DNA of 64,000 nt from an uncultured Muribaculaceae bacterium (GCA_905233845.1 CAJOFH010000007.1:15212-79211); one strand, 5' to 3'. Counted from the stretch's first letter, positions 8,263-17,692 are shown. Made by a program: numbers and translations. The notes: a model not told the origin generated them from the letters alone.

Positions 8263-8898
8263 ATGTTTAAGTCATTTAAGTATATTCTCGCATCAGTATT
8301 TTGTTTACTGATTTCGACGGCCTGCAATGGCAACAGTATAAGTGATAATACAACGCAAAACAATAATAAATCTATGGAAAATAAAGGTAAAGCATTAGTT
8401 GTGTTTTTCTCGCATGCGGGCGACAACTACGCAGTAGGTAACATCGAGGTGGGCAACACTAAAATCGTTGCCGACTACATAAGCGAAATCGCTGGTGCCG
8501 ACCAGTTTGAGATTGTAACTCACAAGTATGACGGTATGGCCTACACGCCACTAATCAACCTTGCTCAGGATGAGGCACGCAAAGGCGAGCTACCTCCATA
8601 CGAGGGCACCGATCCCGACTTGTCGCAGTACGACACCGTGTTCATTGGTGGACCAGTGTGGTGGGGCACCTATCCCCAGGTGATGTTCACCTTCTTCAAG
8701 AATCATGAAAATGACTTGAAAGGTAAGACTGTTATCCCATTCACAACCCATGAGGGTAGCGGACTTGCCAATTGTGTTGAGGACGTGAAAGAGGCTTTTC
8801 CTGGTGCTAATGTGACTAAGGGCTTCAGCATCTATGGCCACGATGTCCGTTCTGGAAAGAACAAGGTTGAGAAATGGCTCAAAGGCCTAGGTTTCTAA
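8263..8898 (+). CDS. Flavodoxin-type lipoprotein
   Basis: I start at ATG 8263 rather than the in-frame GTG at 8224, because the former gives a clean lipoprotein signal (MFKSFKYILASVFCLLISTAC) and avoids overlap. The mature part is a flavodoxin_4-type domain: KALVVFFSHAGDNYAVG for the FMN phosphate loop, then FIGGPVWWGTYPQVM and PFTTHEGSGLANC. Such proteins are common in Bacteroidales next to aldo/keto reductases. Being exported, it would work in the periplasm or at the membrane, unlike the cytoplasmic reductases that follow. It is a paralogue in fold of the flavodoxin half of the 2537 gene. Confidence 0.85.
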   Translation: MFKSFKYILASVFCLLISTACNGNSISDNTTQNNNKSMENKGKALVVFFSHAGDNYAVGNIEVGNTKIVADYISEIAGADQFEIVTHKYDGMAYTPLINLAQDEARKGELPPYEGTDPDLSQYDTVFIGGPVWWGTYPQVMFTFFKNHENDLKGKTVIPFTTHEGSGLANCVEDVKEAFPGANVTKGFSIYGHDVRSGKNKVEKWLKGLGF

Positions 8899-8917
8899 CG
8901 ATAAACAATCTGCAATT

Positions 8918-9763
8918 ATGGAATATCTAAAATTATCCAACGGTGTTGAAATGCCATTGTTGGGCTACGGCGTGTTTCTGGTGAGTCCTGATGAATGCGA
9001 ACATTGCGTGAGCGATGCCTTGAATGTGGGATATCGTCTTGTCGACACTGCGCAGGCCTATCAAAATGAGGAAGGCGTGGGCAATGCCTGGCGCAAGAGT
9101 GGACTCAAGCGCGAGGACCTTTTTCTAGTGACTAAGGTATGGATTGCCAACGCCGGTGAGGAAAAGGCGGCACAAAGCATCGACGAGAGTCTGCGCAAAC
9201 TGCAGACCGATTACATCGACCTATTGCTCATCCACCAAGCCTATGGCGACGTGTTCGGCTCATGGCGTGCTATGGAGAAGGCTTATCGCGACGGAAAGGT
9301 GCGCGCCATTGGCGTTAGCAATTTCCAGGCAGGTCGTTTCTTTGACTTTGCTCATTATGTTGATGTGAACCCCATGGTTAATCAGTTGCAGTGCAACACT
9401 CTCATCCAGCAAACGGGCATTGAGTCCATTCATGCCGAATTCGATACCAAGATGATGGCATGGGGACCTCTGGGCGGTCAGGGCGTTGACGGCATCGTCA
9501 AGAGCAAGGTGCTTTCCGATATAGGTGCAAAGTACGGCAAGAGCGCAGCCCAGGTGGCCCTTCGCTGGCTCACTCAGCGCGGCATTGTGGCCATCCCCAA
9601 GAGCACTCATCGCGAGCGCATGGAGCAGAACCTCGACGTTTTCGACTTCACGTTGAGCACCGACGACATGGCTCTCATTGCCAATCTCAACCAGCACGAC
9701 ACAGGCACTATCAACTTTGGCGATCCACAGTTCGTGAAGTACTTAATTGAGAATTACGGATAA
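8918..9763 (+). CDS. Aldo/keto reductase
   Basis: A full-length (281 residues) NADPH-dependent aldo/keto reductase of the 2,5-diketo-D-gluconate reductase/prostaglandin F synthase group. The catalytic tetrad is visible: D43 and Y48 (YRLVDTAQAYQNEEGVG), K73 (LVTKVW) and H106 (LLIHQAYGD). The cofactor segment is AIPKSTHRERMEQN near the C-terminus. It would reduce an aldehyde or ketone. Co-transcribed with flanking genes (gaps of 19 and about 12 bases). Confidence 0.9.
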   Translation: MEYLKLSNGVEMPLLGYGVFLVSPDECEHCVSDALNVGYRLVDTAQAYQNEEGVGNAWRKSGLKREDLFLVTKVWIANAGEEKAAQSIDESLRKLQTDYIDLLLIHQAYGDVFGSWRAMEKAYRDGKVRAIGVSNFQAGRFFDFAHYVDVNPMVNQLQCNTLIQQTGIESIHAEFDTKMMAWGPLGGQGVDGIVKSKVLSDIGAKYGKSAAQVALRWLTQRGIVAIPKSTHRERMEQNLDVFDFTLSTDDMALIANLNQHDTGTINFGDPQFVKYLIENYG

Positions 9764-9775
9764 AGAATTTTGGCA

Positions 9776-10609
9776 ATGAAACAGATTTCAGTATTGGTGG
9801 GCGCTGGTAGCATCGGACAGGCAATCATTCGACGAGTGTCGGCAGGTAAGCACATTGTTTTGGCCGACTATTCGCTCGAGAATGCACAGCGAGCAGCTGC
9901 GACACTCGAGAATGCAGGCTTCGAGTGCTCGACAGTAAAGTGTGACCTCGGTTCTAAGGACGACATTCTGCGCTTAGTGGATTTTGCCACCAGTAGGGGA
10001 GAGGTTTCCAATCTGGTAAATGCAGCTGGCGTATCGCCATCACAAGCTCCTGTAGAGGAAATCCTGCGAGTTGACCTCTACGGAACTAGCGTGCTGCTAG
10101 AGGAGTTTGGTAAGGTTATTGCCGAGGGTGGTAGTTGTGTTATTATCTCATCTCAGAGTGGTCATCGTCTGCCTGCATTGTCACAGGAGCAAAATGAGGC
10201 ATTGGCAACAACTCCTGTTGACCAATTGCTTGAACTTCCATTCCTTAAGAGTATTGACGACACCCTCAAGGCCTACCAGTACTCAAAGCGCTGCAATGTG
10301 CTTCGTGTCATGTATGAGGCAACTCGATGGGGGCGTCGTAATGCTACAATCAATAGCATTTCACCGGGTATAATCATTACTCCGTTGGCCAACGATGAGC
10401 TACATGGACCTCGCAAGGACGGATACCTACGCATGATTGAGGGTATGCCGGCCCGACGTGCGGGAACTCCCGACGAAGTTGGCGACCTAGCAGAATTCTT
10501 GATGTCAAGCCGTGGTCGTTTCATCAGTGGTGCCGATTTTCTCATTGACGGCGGTTGCACAGCCAGCTACTGGTATGGTGATTTGCAATACTTGAAACAG
10601 ACTCACTAA
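9776..10609 (+). CDS. Short-chain dehydrogenase/reductase
   Basis: ATG 9776 (MKQISVLVGAGSIGQAI) is preferred over TTG 9770. The Rossmann glycine motif is GAGSIG, the NNAG-like motif is NAAGVSP, the catalytic serine is in IISSQSGH, and the catalytic pair is YQYSK (YxxxK). The C-terminal SPGIIITPL and DGGCTASYW are typical of classical SDRs of about 280 residues. It oxidises or reduces a hydroxyl/carbonyl group with NAD(P). It overlaps the next gene in a TAATG junction, so translation is probably coupled. Confidence 0.88.
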   Translation: MKQISVLVGAGSIGQAIIRRVSAGKHIVLADYSLENAQRAAATLENAGFECSTVKCDLGSKDDILRLVDFATSRGEVSNLVNAAGVSPSQAPVEEILRVDLYGTSVLLEEFGKVIAEGGSCVIISSQSGHRLPALSQEQNEALATTPVDQLLELPFLKSIDDTLKAYQYSKRCNVLRVMYEATRWGRRNATINSISPGIIITPLANDELHGPRKDGYLRMIEGMPARRAGTPDEVGDLAEFLMSSRGRFISGADFLIDGGCTASYWYGDLQYLKQTH

Positions 10610-11055
10610 TGCGATTGACGTTAATTATTTTGTCGGCAGTTCTGGCTCTCTCATTATGTTCACAACAAAAAATAAGCGACAGGACAATGAACGATAGGCA
10701 ACAGATAATAGAACTTTATAATCACATGTATCAGGCAATGGTAGAGAAGGACACTGCCACTCTCAACCGTATTCATGCCAACGAGTTTGTGCTGATTCAC
10801 ATGACAGGCATGCGACAGACTAAGTACGAATATATCAATGCTATTGCCGATGGAACACTCAACTATTATAGTGCCGAGCATGAGCAAATGGACGTAGCCA
10901 TCAATGGAAATAGAGCCACCCTCACAGGGCGCAGCCGTGTAACAGCAGCAGTCTTTGGCGGTGGCAAACACACATGGCAATTGCAACTCACATTTCAACT
11001 GGTCAAGCGTGATGGCCAATGGTTTTTCACTAGTAGCCAGGCCTCAACTTATTAG
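10609..11055 (+). CDS. NTF2-like (DUF4440-type) exported protein
   Basis: 148 residues with a hydrophobic N-terminus ending in LSLCSQQ, a possible lipoprotein signal, then an NTF2-like domain: RQQIIELYNHMYQAMVEKDTATLNRIHANEFVLIH and a closing WQLQLTFQLVKRDGQWFFTSSQ strand. This is the second NTF2-fold protein of the operon; the first (7817) has no signal. Function is unknown. Start codon overlaps the SDR stop. Confidence 0.8.
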   Translation: MRLTLIILSAVLALSLCSQQKISDRTMNDRQQIIELYNHMYQAMVEKDTATLNRIHANEFVLIHMTGMRQTKYEYINAIADGTLNYYSAEHEQMDVAINGNRATLTGRSRVTAAVFGGGKHTWQLQLTFQLVKRDGQWFFTSSQASTY

Positions 11056-11064
11056 TTCATAGCA

Positions 11065-12450
11065 ATGAAAGTAGATTTAAAAAATACTCATTTTAGCATG
11101 AAAGTCGCCATCTTTTTTTTGATGACGACCTTCATAGCAACTAAAGGTTATGCTCAAGGCGTGATTGATGTGCACAGCCACATGATCACACCCGAGTTCG
11201 TGTCGGCACTGGAACAGGAAGGGCGGCTGATGGATGAGGGCTTCCCGCTGCCAAAATATGATGTTGAAAGTCATTTGAAATGGATGGATGAAGCCGGTGT
11301 TCAGACATCGGTGTTGACGCTGGCAGCCCCACAGCCCACTTCGGCCCTTGTGGTGAGAAAGACCAACGGGGAGGCAGCTCGCATCAAGCGAGAGTATCCT
11401 GGTCGATACTTGTTTTGTGCCGCACTGCCACTGCCCGATGTTGACGCTGCCATCCGCGAGGTGAAATATGCGCTCGACACATTAGGGGCCGACGGCATCA
11501 AACTGGCTACGAATGTGCAGGGACAGTATCTTGGAGCTCCAGAACTGGACACCCTTTTCTCGGTGCTCAACGAGCGTCAGGCGGTAGTCATTCTGCATCC
11601 GCATCGCCCCGAGCCCGTGAATCGTGAGGTGATGGCCCAGACACCCCTTGCCATGCAGGAATATCTGTCCGAAACGACCCGTGCCGTGACCAACATGATA
11701 AGCCGCAATGTGCTGGCGCGTTATCCGGGCGTTAAGGTTGTGGTGCCTCATTGTGGCGCTTATCTGCCCCTGGCTGTGCCTCGCATGAAGTCGCTTGTGC
11801 CAGTGATGCAGGCCAATAAGCTCGTGGGAGACATAGACTGGGATGCCAATCTCGCGGCTCTATATTATGACCTCGCTGGTGCACACTCGCCCGAGGTTAT
11901 CCGAATGATGCTAACCATCACAACTCCCGACCATTTGCTCTATGGTTCCGACTATCCCTACGTTGCTCCACAGGTTCTCTCTCAAAGCCTCGCGAGGATG
12001 AATCAGTACTTGACCACCGAGCCCGACCTCGCTCCCTTTAAAGAAATGATTTTGTGGAAGAATGCGAAATGGTTGCTTGGTCAATCGAGCGAAAAACCGA
12101 CGGCGGAGAAGACTGATATGACAAAGATGCTTGTGCGCATCGCCGAGATTGAGGTCTATCCTCAGTATCTCACGGACTACTTGGTTTTTGCCAATGAGGT
12201 TGACCGCCTCAGTGTTGAGCGTGAGCCTGGCGTAATATGTCTTTTCCCGATGCAGAGCGCCGAGAATCCATCACTCATTCGCATCCTCGAAATCTATGCA
12301 TCCGAGAAGGCCTATCAGAGTCACCTGAAGACCGACCACTTCCAGAAGTACAAGCAGGGCACACTCCACATGGTGAAGGATTTGAAACTGCCTGCCATGA
12401 ACCCGCTTGACCCTGAGATGATGAAAATGATATTCAAAAAGCAACGATAA
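11065..12450 (+). CDS. Exported amidohydrolase fused to an antibiotic-biosynthesis-monooxygenase (ABM) domain
   Basis: The signal sequence is clearest if translation starts at the internal ATG 11098 (MKVAIFFLMTTFIATKGYAQG); the first ATG is 11065. Residues 30-345 form an amidohydrolase_2 barrel of the ACMSD/decarboxylase type: metal motif DVHSHM, later VILHPHRPEP, VVPHCGAYLP and the closing LYGSDYPYV. Residues 352-461 resemble an ABM ferredoxin-like domain (LVRIAEIEVYPQYLTDYLVFANE, REPGVICLFPMQ, FQKYKQGTLHMVKDLKL). ABM domains in small monooxygenases act on quinols without cofactors. Carrying both suggests successive steps on an aromatic or related compound; this is inference. Confidence 0.82.
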   Translation: MKVDLKNTHFSMKVAIFFLMTTFIATKGYAQGVIDVHSHMITPEFVSALEQEGRLMDEGFPLPKYDVESHLKWMDEAGVQTSVLTLAAPQPTSALVVRKTNGEAARIKREYPGRYLFCAALPLPDVDAAIREVKYALDTLGADGIKLATNVQGQYLGAPELDTLFSVLNERQAVVILHPHRPEPVNREVMAQTPLAMQEYLSETTRAVTNMISRNVLARYPGVKVVVPHCGAYLPLAVPRMKSLVPVMQANKLVGDIDWDANLAALYYDLAGAHSPEVIRMMLTITTPDHLLYGSDYPYVAPQVLSQSLARMNQYLTTEPDLAPFKEMILWKNAKWLLGQSSEKPTAEKTDMTKMLVRIAEIEVYPQYLTDYLVFANEVDRLSVEREPGVICLFPMQSAENPSLIRILEIYASEKAYQSHLKTDHFQKYKQGTLHMVKDLKLPAMNPLDPEMMKMIFKKQR

Positions 12451-12451
12451 C

Positions 12452-13486
12452 ATGGAATACATAAAACTTGGAAACTCCGACTTGCGCGTGTCGCGCATCT
12501 GCCTTGGGTGCATGGGGTTTGGTAACCCTACCATCGGTCAGCACTCGTGGACGATTGGCGAGGAACCCACGCGTGAGATTATCAGGCGTTCGCTCGATTT
12601 GGGTGTGAACTTCTTTGATACGGCCATTGCCTATCAGTTGGGCACTTCTGAACAGTTTGTAGGACACGCATTGCGTGACATGGCAAAGCGTGACGATGTG
12701 GTTGTTGCCACGAAGTTCCTGCCTCGCACCGACGAGGAAATCCAGAAGGGCATAGATGGGCGGCAGCATGTGCTGAACAACATCGACCTAAGCCTGCAGC
12801 ACCTGGGCATAGATTATGTAGACCTTTACATCTACCATATCTGGGACTACAAGACTCCCGCCGAGGAGATTCTTGAGGGCATGAACGAAGCGGTGACCTC
12901 GGGCAAAGTGCGCTACATAGGCATTGCCAATGCTTATGCCTATCAAGTGGCTAAAATGAATGCGCTGGCCGAAAAGAAGGGATGGGCAAAGTTCATCTCG
13001 GTACAAAACCATTACAACCTGATTATGCGCGAGGAGGAACGCGAGATGTTCCCCTACTGCCATGAGGAGAATATCGCCATGACCCCCTATAGCGCGCTGG
13101 CATCGGGCAAACTTGCCAAGCGTCCAGGAGAGACCTCTCTGCGCCAAGAGAAGGACGCGTTCATGCATTTCAAGTACGACAGCACTGCCGAGCAGGATAA
13201 TCGCGTTGTGGAGCGCGTCGTTGAACTTGCCGACCGCTATGGCGTGGAGATGACCCAGATTTCGCTGGCCTGGCTACTCACCAAGGTAGAGTCGCCCATT
13301 GTGGGAGCCACCAAGCTGCACCACATCGAGGGAGCGGTGAAGTCGCTTGATGTTCAATTGACGGCCGACGACATCCGTTATCTTGAGGAACCGTATGTGC
13401 CTCACAATCTTTCGGGCGTGATGGCAGTGAACAAACCCGTGATGAACGAGGACCCCGTGTGGGTGAAAGCAAGCAAGAACAAGTAG
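12452..13486 (+). CDS. Aldo/keto reductase (YajO/AKR11-13-like)
   Basis: 344 residues, longer than the 8918 enzyme and from a different subgroup. Tetrad residues are D56 and Y61 (FFDTAIAYQLGTSEQFVG), K88 (VATKFLP) and H129 (YIYHIWD). The cofactor region is SPIVGATKLHHIEGAVK. It starts two bases after the amidohydrolase stop. With two AKRs, an SDR and flavoproteins, the operon is strongly reductive. Substrate unknown. Confidence 0.9.
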   Translation: MEYIKLGNSDLRVSRICLGCMGFGNPTIGQHSWTIGEEPTREIIRRSLDLGVNFFDTAIAYQLGTSEQFVGHALRDMAKRDDVVVATKFLPRTDEEIQKGIDGRQHVLNNIDLSLQHLGIDYVDLYIYHIWDYKTPAEEILEGMNEAVTSGKVRYIGIANAYAYQVAKMNALAEKKGWAKFISVQNHYNLIMREEEREMFPYCHEENIAMTPYSALASGKLAKRPGETSLRQEKDAFMHFKYDSTAEQDNRVVERVVELADRYGVEMTQISLAWLLTKVESPIVGATKLHHIEGAVKSLDVQLTADDIRYLEEPYVPHNLSGVMAVNKPVMNEDPVWVKASKNK

Positions 13487-13506
13487 AAACAAGTAAAATA
13501 AATCAA

Positions 13507-14511
13507 ATGAAAAGAATCATAACAATATTAATAGCTGTATTGACTATGACAACAGTAAACAGTCAGACGCTCACCGAGCGTCAAAAAGGATTGGCGGCAT
13601 GTGCCTGCCTGATGGCACAAGGTGATTTGGTACGCTTAGAGCCCGCAGTGCGGCAGGCTCTCGACTGCGGTGTAACCATCAACGAACTCAAGGAAGCTTT
13701 CTCGCAACTCTATGCCTACACGGGATTCCCCCGTTCGTTGAATGCGCTGGGAGTGTTGAACAAGGTGCTGGAGAACAAACAGGCCAACTGGCAAGAGGGC
13801 AAACCATGGACCCGCCCTGCTGAATGGGACAATGCCAAGAAAGCCTACGAACTGGGTGTGAAAAACCAGACACAACTCTCGGGACGCCCGTTTAACTACG
13901 ACTTCTGCCCGCAGGATGACTACTATTTGAAGTCGCACCTCTTTGGTGACATCTTCGCTGGCGACCAGCTTTCACATGCCGACCGCGAAATAGTGACCGT
14001 GGCGGCGCTGAGTGGTCTTGAAGGTGTTGCGCCCCAACTGGCCGCCCACAAGCAAGGAGCCGTGAACATGGGTAACTCGCAAGAACTTGTGGATGAACTT
14101 TGCGCCTGGCTCAACAACGAGGGCTACACACTGCGCAGCAGTTGGCCCAAAGGCGAACTCAACCCTTACGGACAATTCTTTACGGGCAAAAGCTATCTTG
14201 CCGAGGTAGAAAGTGGGTTGTTCAATGTAACCTTTGAGCCCCGCTGCCGCAACAACTGGCACGTTCACCACAAACAGGTGCAGGTACTCATTTGCGTTGC
14301 CGGTCGTGGCTGGTATCAGGAATGGGGCAAGGAAGCCATTGAGATGACTCCCGGAACCATCATTGCCGTTCCCGCCGAGGTCAAGCACTGGCACGGTGCC
14401 GCCAAGGACTCTTGGTTCCAGCACCTCACCTACCACAAAGATGTGCAAGAAGGTGCCTCAAACGAATGGCTGGAGCCTGTGACGGATGAAGTATATGACG
14501 AACTGAAGTAA
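13507..14511 (+). CDS. Exported carboxymuconolactone decarboxylase-like protein with C-terminal cupin
   Basis: ATG 13507 gives a signal peptide ([20 protein letters not shown]); the longer frame from 13459 would overlap the previous gene. Two carboxymuconolactone decarboxylase-type halves follow (about 22-100 and 125-215: [12 protein letters not shown], then [34 protein letters not shown]). The C-terminal 110 residues are a cupin with metal-type residues ([26 protein letters not shown] and [10 protein letters not shown]). The first half has CAC instead of the usual CxxC of AhpD-type members. Such fusions are common in Bacteroidales redox gene sets, but their reaction is not established. Confidence 0.85.
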   Translation: MKRIITILIAVLTMTTVNSQTLTERQKGLAACACLMAQGDLVRLEPAVRQALDCGVTINELKEAFSQLYAYTGFPRSLNALGVLNKVLENKQANWQEGKPWTRPAEWDNAKKAYELGVKNQTQLSGRPFNYDFCPQDDYYLKSHLFGDIFAGDQLSHADREIVTVAALSGLEGVAPQLAAHKQGAVNMGNSQELVDELCAWLNNEGYTLRSSWPKGELNPYGQFFTGKSYLAEVESGLFNVTFEPRCRNNWHVHHKQVQVLICVAGRGWYQEWGKEAIEMTPGTIIAVPAEVKHWHGAAKDSWFQHLTYHKDVQEGASNEWLEPVTDEVYDELK

Positions 14512-14515
14512 TTCT

Positions 14516-15085
14516 ATGACGATACAAGAGTTCAGAGACCATATGGCTGCGGGCAAGCCCATTGAGGGCGACTCGGAGCTTCACATGATGTTTCACAAGC
14601 TGTCGCAGGAGGCGCTGAAGATTACGGCTGAAATCAATGGTAAATACCATAAACCCGAAGAGTTGCATGGGTTATTGGAAAAATTATGGGGGCGTGAGGT
14701 GCCTAAGTCCGTTGGCATGTTCCCGCCGTTCCATACCGACTGTGGCAAGAATACAGTGGTGGGCGAACACGTGTTCATCAATATGGATTGTAAGTTCCAG
14801 GACCAGGGTGGCATCACAATCGACGAGGGTGCGCTCATCGGTCACAATGTGGTGTTGGCAACCCTCAATCACCTGCTCGATCCTGAAAAGCGCGCTGGCA
14901 TGACCTACGCGCCCATCCGCATCGGAAAGAACGTATGGATAGGAGCCAATGCAACGGTACTGGCTGGCGTGACCATCGGCGATGGTGCCGTGGTGGCTTC
15001 GGGTGCCGTGGTGACGAAAGATGTGGAGCCTAACACCATCGTTGGCGGTGTCCCTGCAAAAGTCATTAAAAAGATTGAAGTATAA
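14516..15085 (+). CDS. Sugar O-acetyltransferase (maltose/galactoside acetyltransferase-like)
   Basis: 189 residues with the left-handed beta-helix hexapeptide repeats of the LacA/Maa/NodL family: [51 protein letters not shown], and the catalytic histidine probably in ATLNHLLDP. It transfers acetyl groups from acetyl-CoA to a sugar or similar acceptor. It starts 4 bases after the previous stop. In this operon it may modify or detoxify the same small molecule; inferred. Confidence 0.88.
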   Translation: MTIQEFRDHMAAGKPIEGDSELHMMFHKLSQEALKITAEINGKYHKPEELHGLLEKLWGREVPKSVGMFPPFHTDCGKNTVVGEHVFINMDCKFQDQGGITIDEGALIGHNVVLATLNHLLDPEKRAGMTYAPIRIGKNVWIGANATVLAGVTIGDGAVVASGAVVTKDVEPNTIVGGVPAKVIKKIEV

Positions 15086-15095
15086 ACTAAGTAAA

Positions 15096-15641
15096 ATGAT
15101 AACGATGAAAAAAGTTGTTGTAATATCCACCAGTTTGCGCCCTGGTTCGAACAGCCAGGCTATGGCAGTGCAGTTCGCCGAAGGCGCGAAAGCCACAGGT
15201 CATGAAGTAGAACTCATCTCACTTCGGGGGAAAGAAATCAAGTTCTGTGTCGGCTGCCTATCGTGTCAAGAAACCGGCTCATGTGTTTTCAAAGACGATG
15301 TGCCCGCAATCATGGACAGCGTGCTAAATGCCGATGTCATTTGCTGGGCGACACCCATCTATTACTACGAGATGAGTGGACAGATGAAAACGCTCATCGA
15401 CCGCATGAACGCCATGTACCCCAAGGATTACCGCTTTCGTGACATCTATCTGCTGACTTCGGCTGCCGAAGATGAAGATTTCACTCCGAAGCGTGCCGAG
15501 AGCGGTTTACAGGGCTGGATAGACTGTTACGAGAAATCGTCACTGAAAGCACACCTGTTCTGCGGCGGAGTCAATGACGCTCGCGCGATAGAAGGTAAGC
15601 CCAAACTGCAAGAGGCTTACGAATTGGGGAAAAGCATTTGA
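15096..15641 (+). CDS. NADPH-dependent FMN reductase / iron-sulfur-flavoprotein-like reductase
   Basis: The likely start is ATG 15096 or 15105 (MKKVVVISTSLRPGSNSQA); the longer frame back to 15021 would overlap the acetyltransferase. The N-terminus carries the flavodoxin-like FMN phosphate loop (STSLRPGSNSQ). A cysteine cluster CVGCLSCQETGSC follows, and then WATPIYYYEMSGQMKTLIDR. This is the NAD(P)H:flavin/quinone reductase group found in the 21530 gene as well. Last enzyme of the operon; the AraC gene begins 44 bases later. Confidence 0.86.
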   Translation: MITMKKVVVISTSLRPGSNSQAMAVQFAEGAKATGHEVELISLRGKEIKFCVGCLSCQETGSCVFKDDVPAIMDSVLNADVICWATPIYYYEMSGQMKTLIDRMNAMYPKDYRFRDIYLLTSAAEDEDFTPKRAESGLQGWIDCYEKSSLKAHLFCGGVNDARAIEGKPKLQEAYELGKSI

Positions 15642-15685
15642 CGCATAGGAAATAAATTGCCATCGTTTCACGTTTAGTATATACG

Positions 15686-16600
15686 ATGATGATAAAAGTA
15701 GATAATATCGACCAATTCAACCACGCCTTGGGCATTGAAACCATGCATCCGCTGGTGACGGTGTGCAACCTGAAGGATGTGCCTAACCGTGAGTTTATTG
15801 ACAATGAGATCACGTGGCAGTATGGCGTGTATGCCCTTTACTTGAAGAATACGCGCAGTTGTCTGCTGTCATATGGCCACAAGGAATATGACTACAGCGA
15901 CGGAACGGTAACGAGTTTCGCCCCGATGCAGATGGTGACCTCCACACCAATTCCGGGCATGGATCACGATGTGGTGGCGTTACTGTTTCACCCCGACCTG
16001 ATTCGCGGCACCTCGCTCGCCAAAGGTATGGCTGATTATCGCTTCTTCCAGTACTCGTCGAATGAGGCACTGCATATGTCGGAGCGTGAGCGCGGCATTT
16101 ATCTAGACTGCATCGAGAAAATCAAGGAGGAAATCAACCGCCCGATTGACAAGTTCAGCCGCAAGCTCATCTGCCGCAACATTGAGTTGTTGCTCGATTA
16201 CTGTCTGCGTTTTTATGACCGCCAGTTCATCACACGCGAGTTGGAAAACAGCAGCGTGATGGCGACATTCGAGCAGGCTCTTAACGACTATTTCCACAAC
16301 AAAGAGTCAATTTTCATGAGCGGACTGCCTTCGGTCAAGATTTTTGCCGACAAGTGCTGTCTGTCGCCTAACTACTTCGGCGACCTCGTGAAGAAAGAGA
16401 CAGGGAAAACGCCGATGGAGTTCATCCAGCAGAAGATTATCGACATCGCCAAGGAAGATTTGTACTCCACCGATGACACCATTGCGGAAGTGGCATACCG
16501 ACTTGGCTTCCAGAGCAGCCAGCATTTCAACCGCTATTTCAAGCGTTGCACAGGCATGACACCGACCGAATACCGCAAACACAGCCGCCAATCAGCTTAA
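15686..16600 (+). CDS. AraC-family transcriptional regulator of the oxidoreductase operon
   Basis: 304 residues. About 200 residues form an AraC-type N-terminal sensor (TSTPIPGMDHDVVALLFHPDL). The C-terminal domain is HTH_18: SVKIFADKCCLSPNYFGDLVKKETG and TIAEVAYRLGFQSSQHFNRYFKRCTGMTPTEYRK. It is read in the same direction as the operon and closes it before a terminator, so it probably regulates that operon, perhaps through the spaced repeat at 7717. The inducer is unknown. Confidence 0.9.
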   Translation: MMIKVDNIDQFNHALGIETMHPLVTVCNLKDVPNREFIDNEITWQYGVYALYLKNTRSCLLSYGHKEYDYSDGTVTSFAPMQMVTSTPIPGMDHDVVALLFHPDLIRGTSLAKGMADYRFFQYSSNEALHMSERERGIYLDCIEKIKEEINRPIDKFSRKLICRNIELLLDYCLRFYDRQFITRELENSSVMATFEQALNDYFHNKESIFMSGLPSVKIFADKCCLSPNYFGDLVKKETGKTPMEFIQQKIIDIAKEDLYSTDDTIAEVAYRLGFQSSQHFNRYFKRCTGMTPTEYRKHSRQSA

Positions 16601-16616
16601 TTAACCATATCACTAC

Positions 16617-16645
16617 CGAGCGAACCCGTTGAGGTTCGCTCGCTT
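16617..16645 (+). terminator. Rho-independent terminator after the AraC gene
   Basis: A perfect 10-bp stem, CGAGCGAACC with GGTTCGCTCG (16617-16626, 16633-16642), loop CGTTGA, then a short T-rich tail. Confidence 0.75.
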
Positions 16646-16666
16646 TATCATTATAGAAACATAATT

Positions 16667-17692
16667 TTATCTATTAAGCATTACTTGAAGCATAGAATAT
16701 ACTTCTCTTGCATTTTCGACATTTTCTCCAAATTCTAGTCGCAGCAAAGGCCTTTGAGGGTTATTAATAGAGATATTAACAAAATATTCATGTTTTATTG
16801 TTTCAATTTGTTCTGTATGTTTTTGGGAGGTTAATCCACCAATAATTGCCCCTGTTGCGCCACCTACAGCGGCACCAACCACACTCCTGCCAACGACATT
16901 CCAAGTATTATTCTTTATTGTTCCTATTGTTCTAATTGAACCGCCGCCTTCATCATCCAATGAGCACTCCAAAACATCTTTAATATTTATGAATTCTGAA
17001 TCATACTTTAGCAATCCTTTTTCTACATAAAAGAATATTTGTTTCCCAACATTTTGGAATCTTCCGACACGAACAGATTTGTCTGGTGCTCCATAGAACG
17101 ATTCCTCTTTATTTTTATTTAAATTCAGCCATTTTTTCTGTAGCAAATTGTATTCTTGTTCTCTTGATCTTATCTCATTCATTGCTTTATTAAAAGGTTC
17201 ATTTAATCGTTTATATAAATATATAAGTAATATTAAACTTGGTATTAAAGCAATAGCAAATGCCGTTGAAAAACTTAATGATAAATTACAAAGAATGATT
17301 GTTAAAATAATCACTGTTGCGATTGGTGCGACGAAAGTGAGCCAAGTTCTGTCATTTTCATATAATTCACCAATTTGTTTGTTAAACAGAGAATTAATAT
17401 AATCTTCTCCTCTATCATCAAAATAATAGCTCTTATAACGAAATCCAACAGGAACGTAAGTGAATCCACAGTTATGGCATTCCTTTTCATTATTTTCCCT
17501 AAGTGTTCCACACATTGGACATTTATCTAATTCTATTATAATATCTGGTGATTCTGTTTTTAATCTATTTTCTATATCTTCTTTACTAAAAGTGTAATGA
17601 TGTGGTTCCAATCTATTTCCACATGTTGGACATTTTTCTGCATCTGGGTCATTAATTACACCATTGCAATAAGGGCAAAGATTATTATTCAT
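16667..17692 (-). CDS. Zinc-ribbon, two-transmembrane protein with glycine-zipper segment
   Basis: I do not recognise a named family. The N-terminus has a zinc ribbon (CPYCNG... CPTCG, residues 6-24) and a second one (CPMCG... CHNCG, about 58-77). Two adjacent membrane segments lie at about 118-160. A charged helical stretch (about 165-195) is followed by a beta-rich domain with FYGAPDKSVRVGRF and YVEKGLLKYDSEFINI. A glycine-zipper-like segment GAAVGGATGAIIGGLTS lies near 275-291. Base composition is clearly AT-richer than its neighbours and codon use differs, a sign of transfer. It stands alone with its own promoter. It may be a membrane stress or scaffolding protein; no function is claimed. 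Confidence 0.75.
   Translation of the reverse strand: MNNNLCPYCNGVINDPDAEKCPTCGNRLEPHHYTFSKEDIENRLKTESPDIIIELDKCPMCGTLRENNEKECHNCGFTYVPVGFRYKSYYFDDRGEDYINSLFNKQIGELYENDRTWLTFVAPIATVIILTIILCNLSLSFSTAFAIALIPSLILLIYLYKRLNEPFNKAMNEIRSREQEYNLLQKKWLNLNKNKEESFYGAPDKSVRVGRFQNVGKQIFFYVEKGLLKYDSEFINIKDVLECSLDDEGGGSIRTIGTIKNNTWNVVGRSVVGAAVGGATGAIIGGLTSQKHTEQIETIKHEYFVNISINNPQRPLLRLEFGENVENAREVYSMLQVMLNR

Noticed and set aside
13459-13506. Longer start of the carboxymuconolactone decarboxylase/cupin gene
   Set aside because: It would overlap the upstream reductase and hide a clear signal peptide beginning at 13507.
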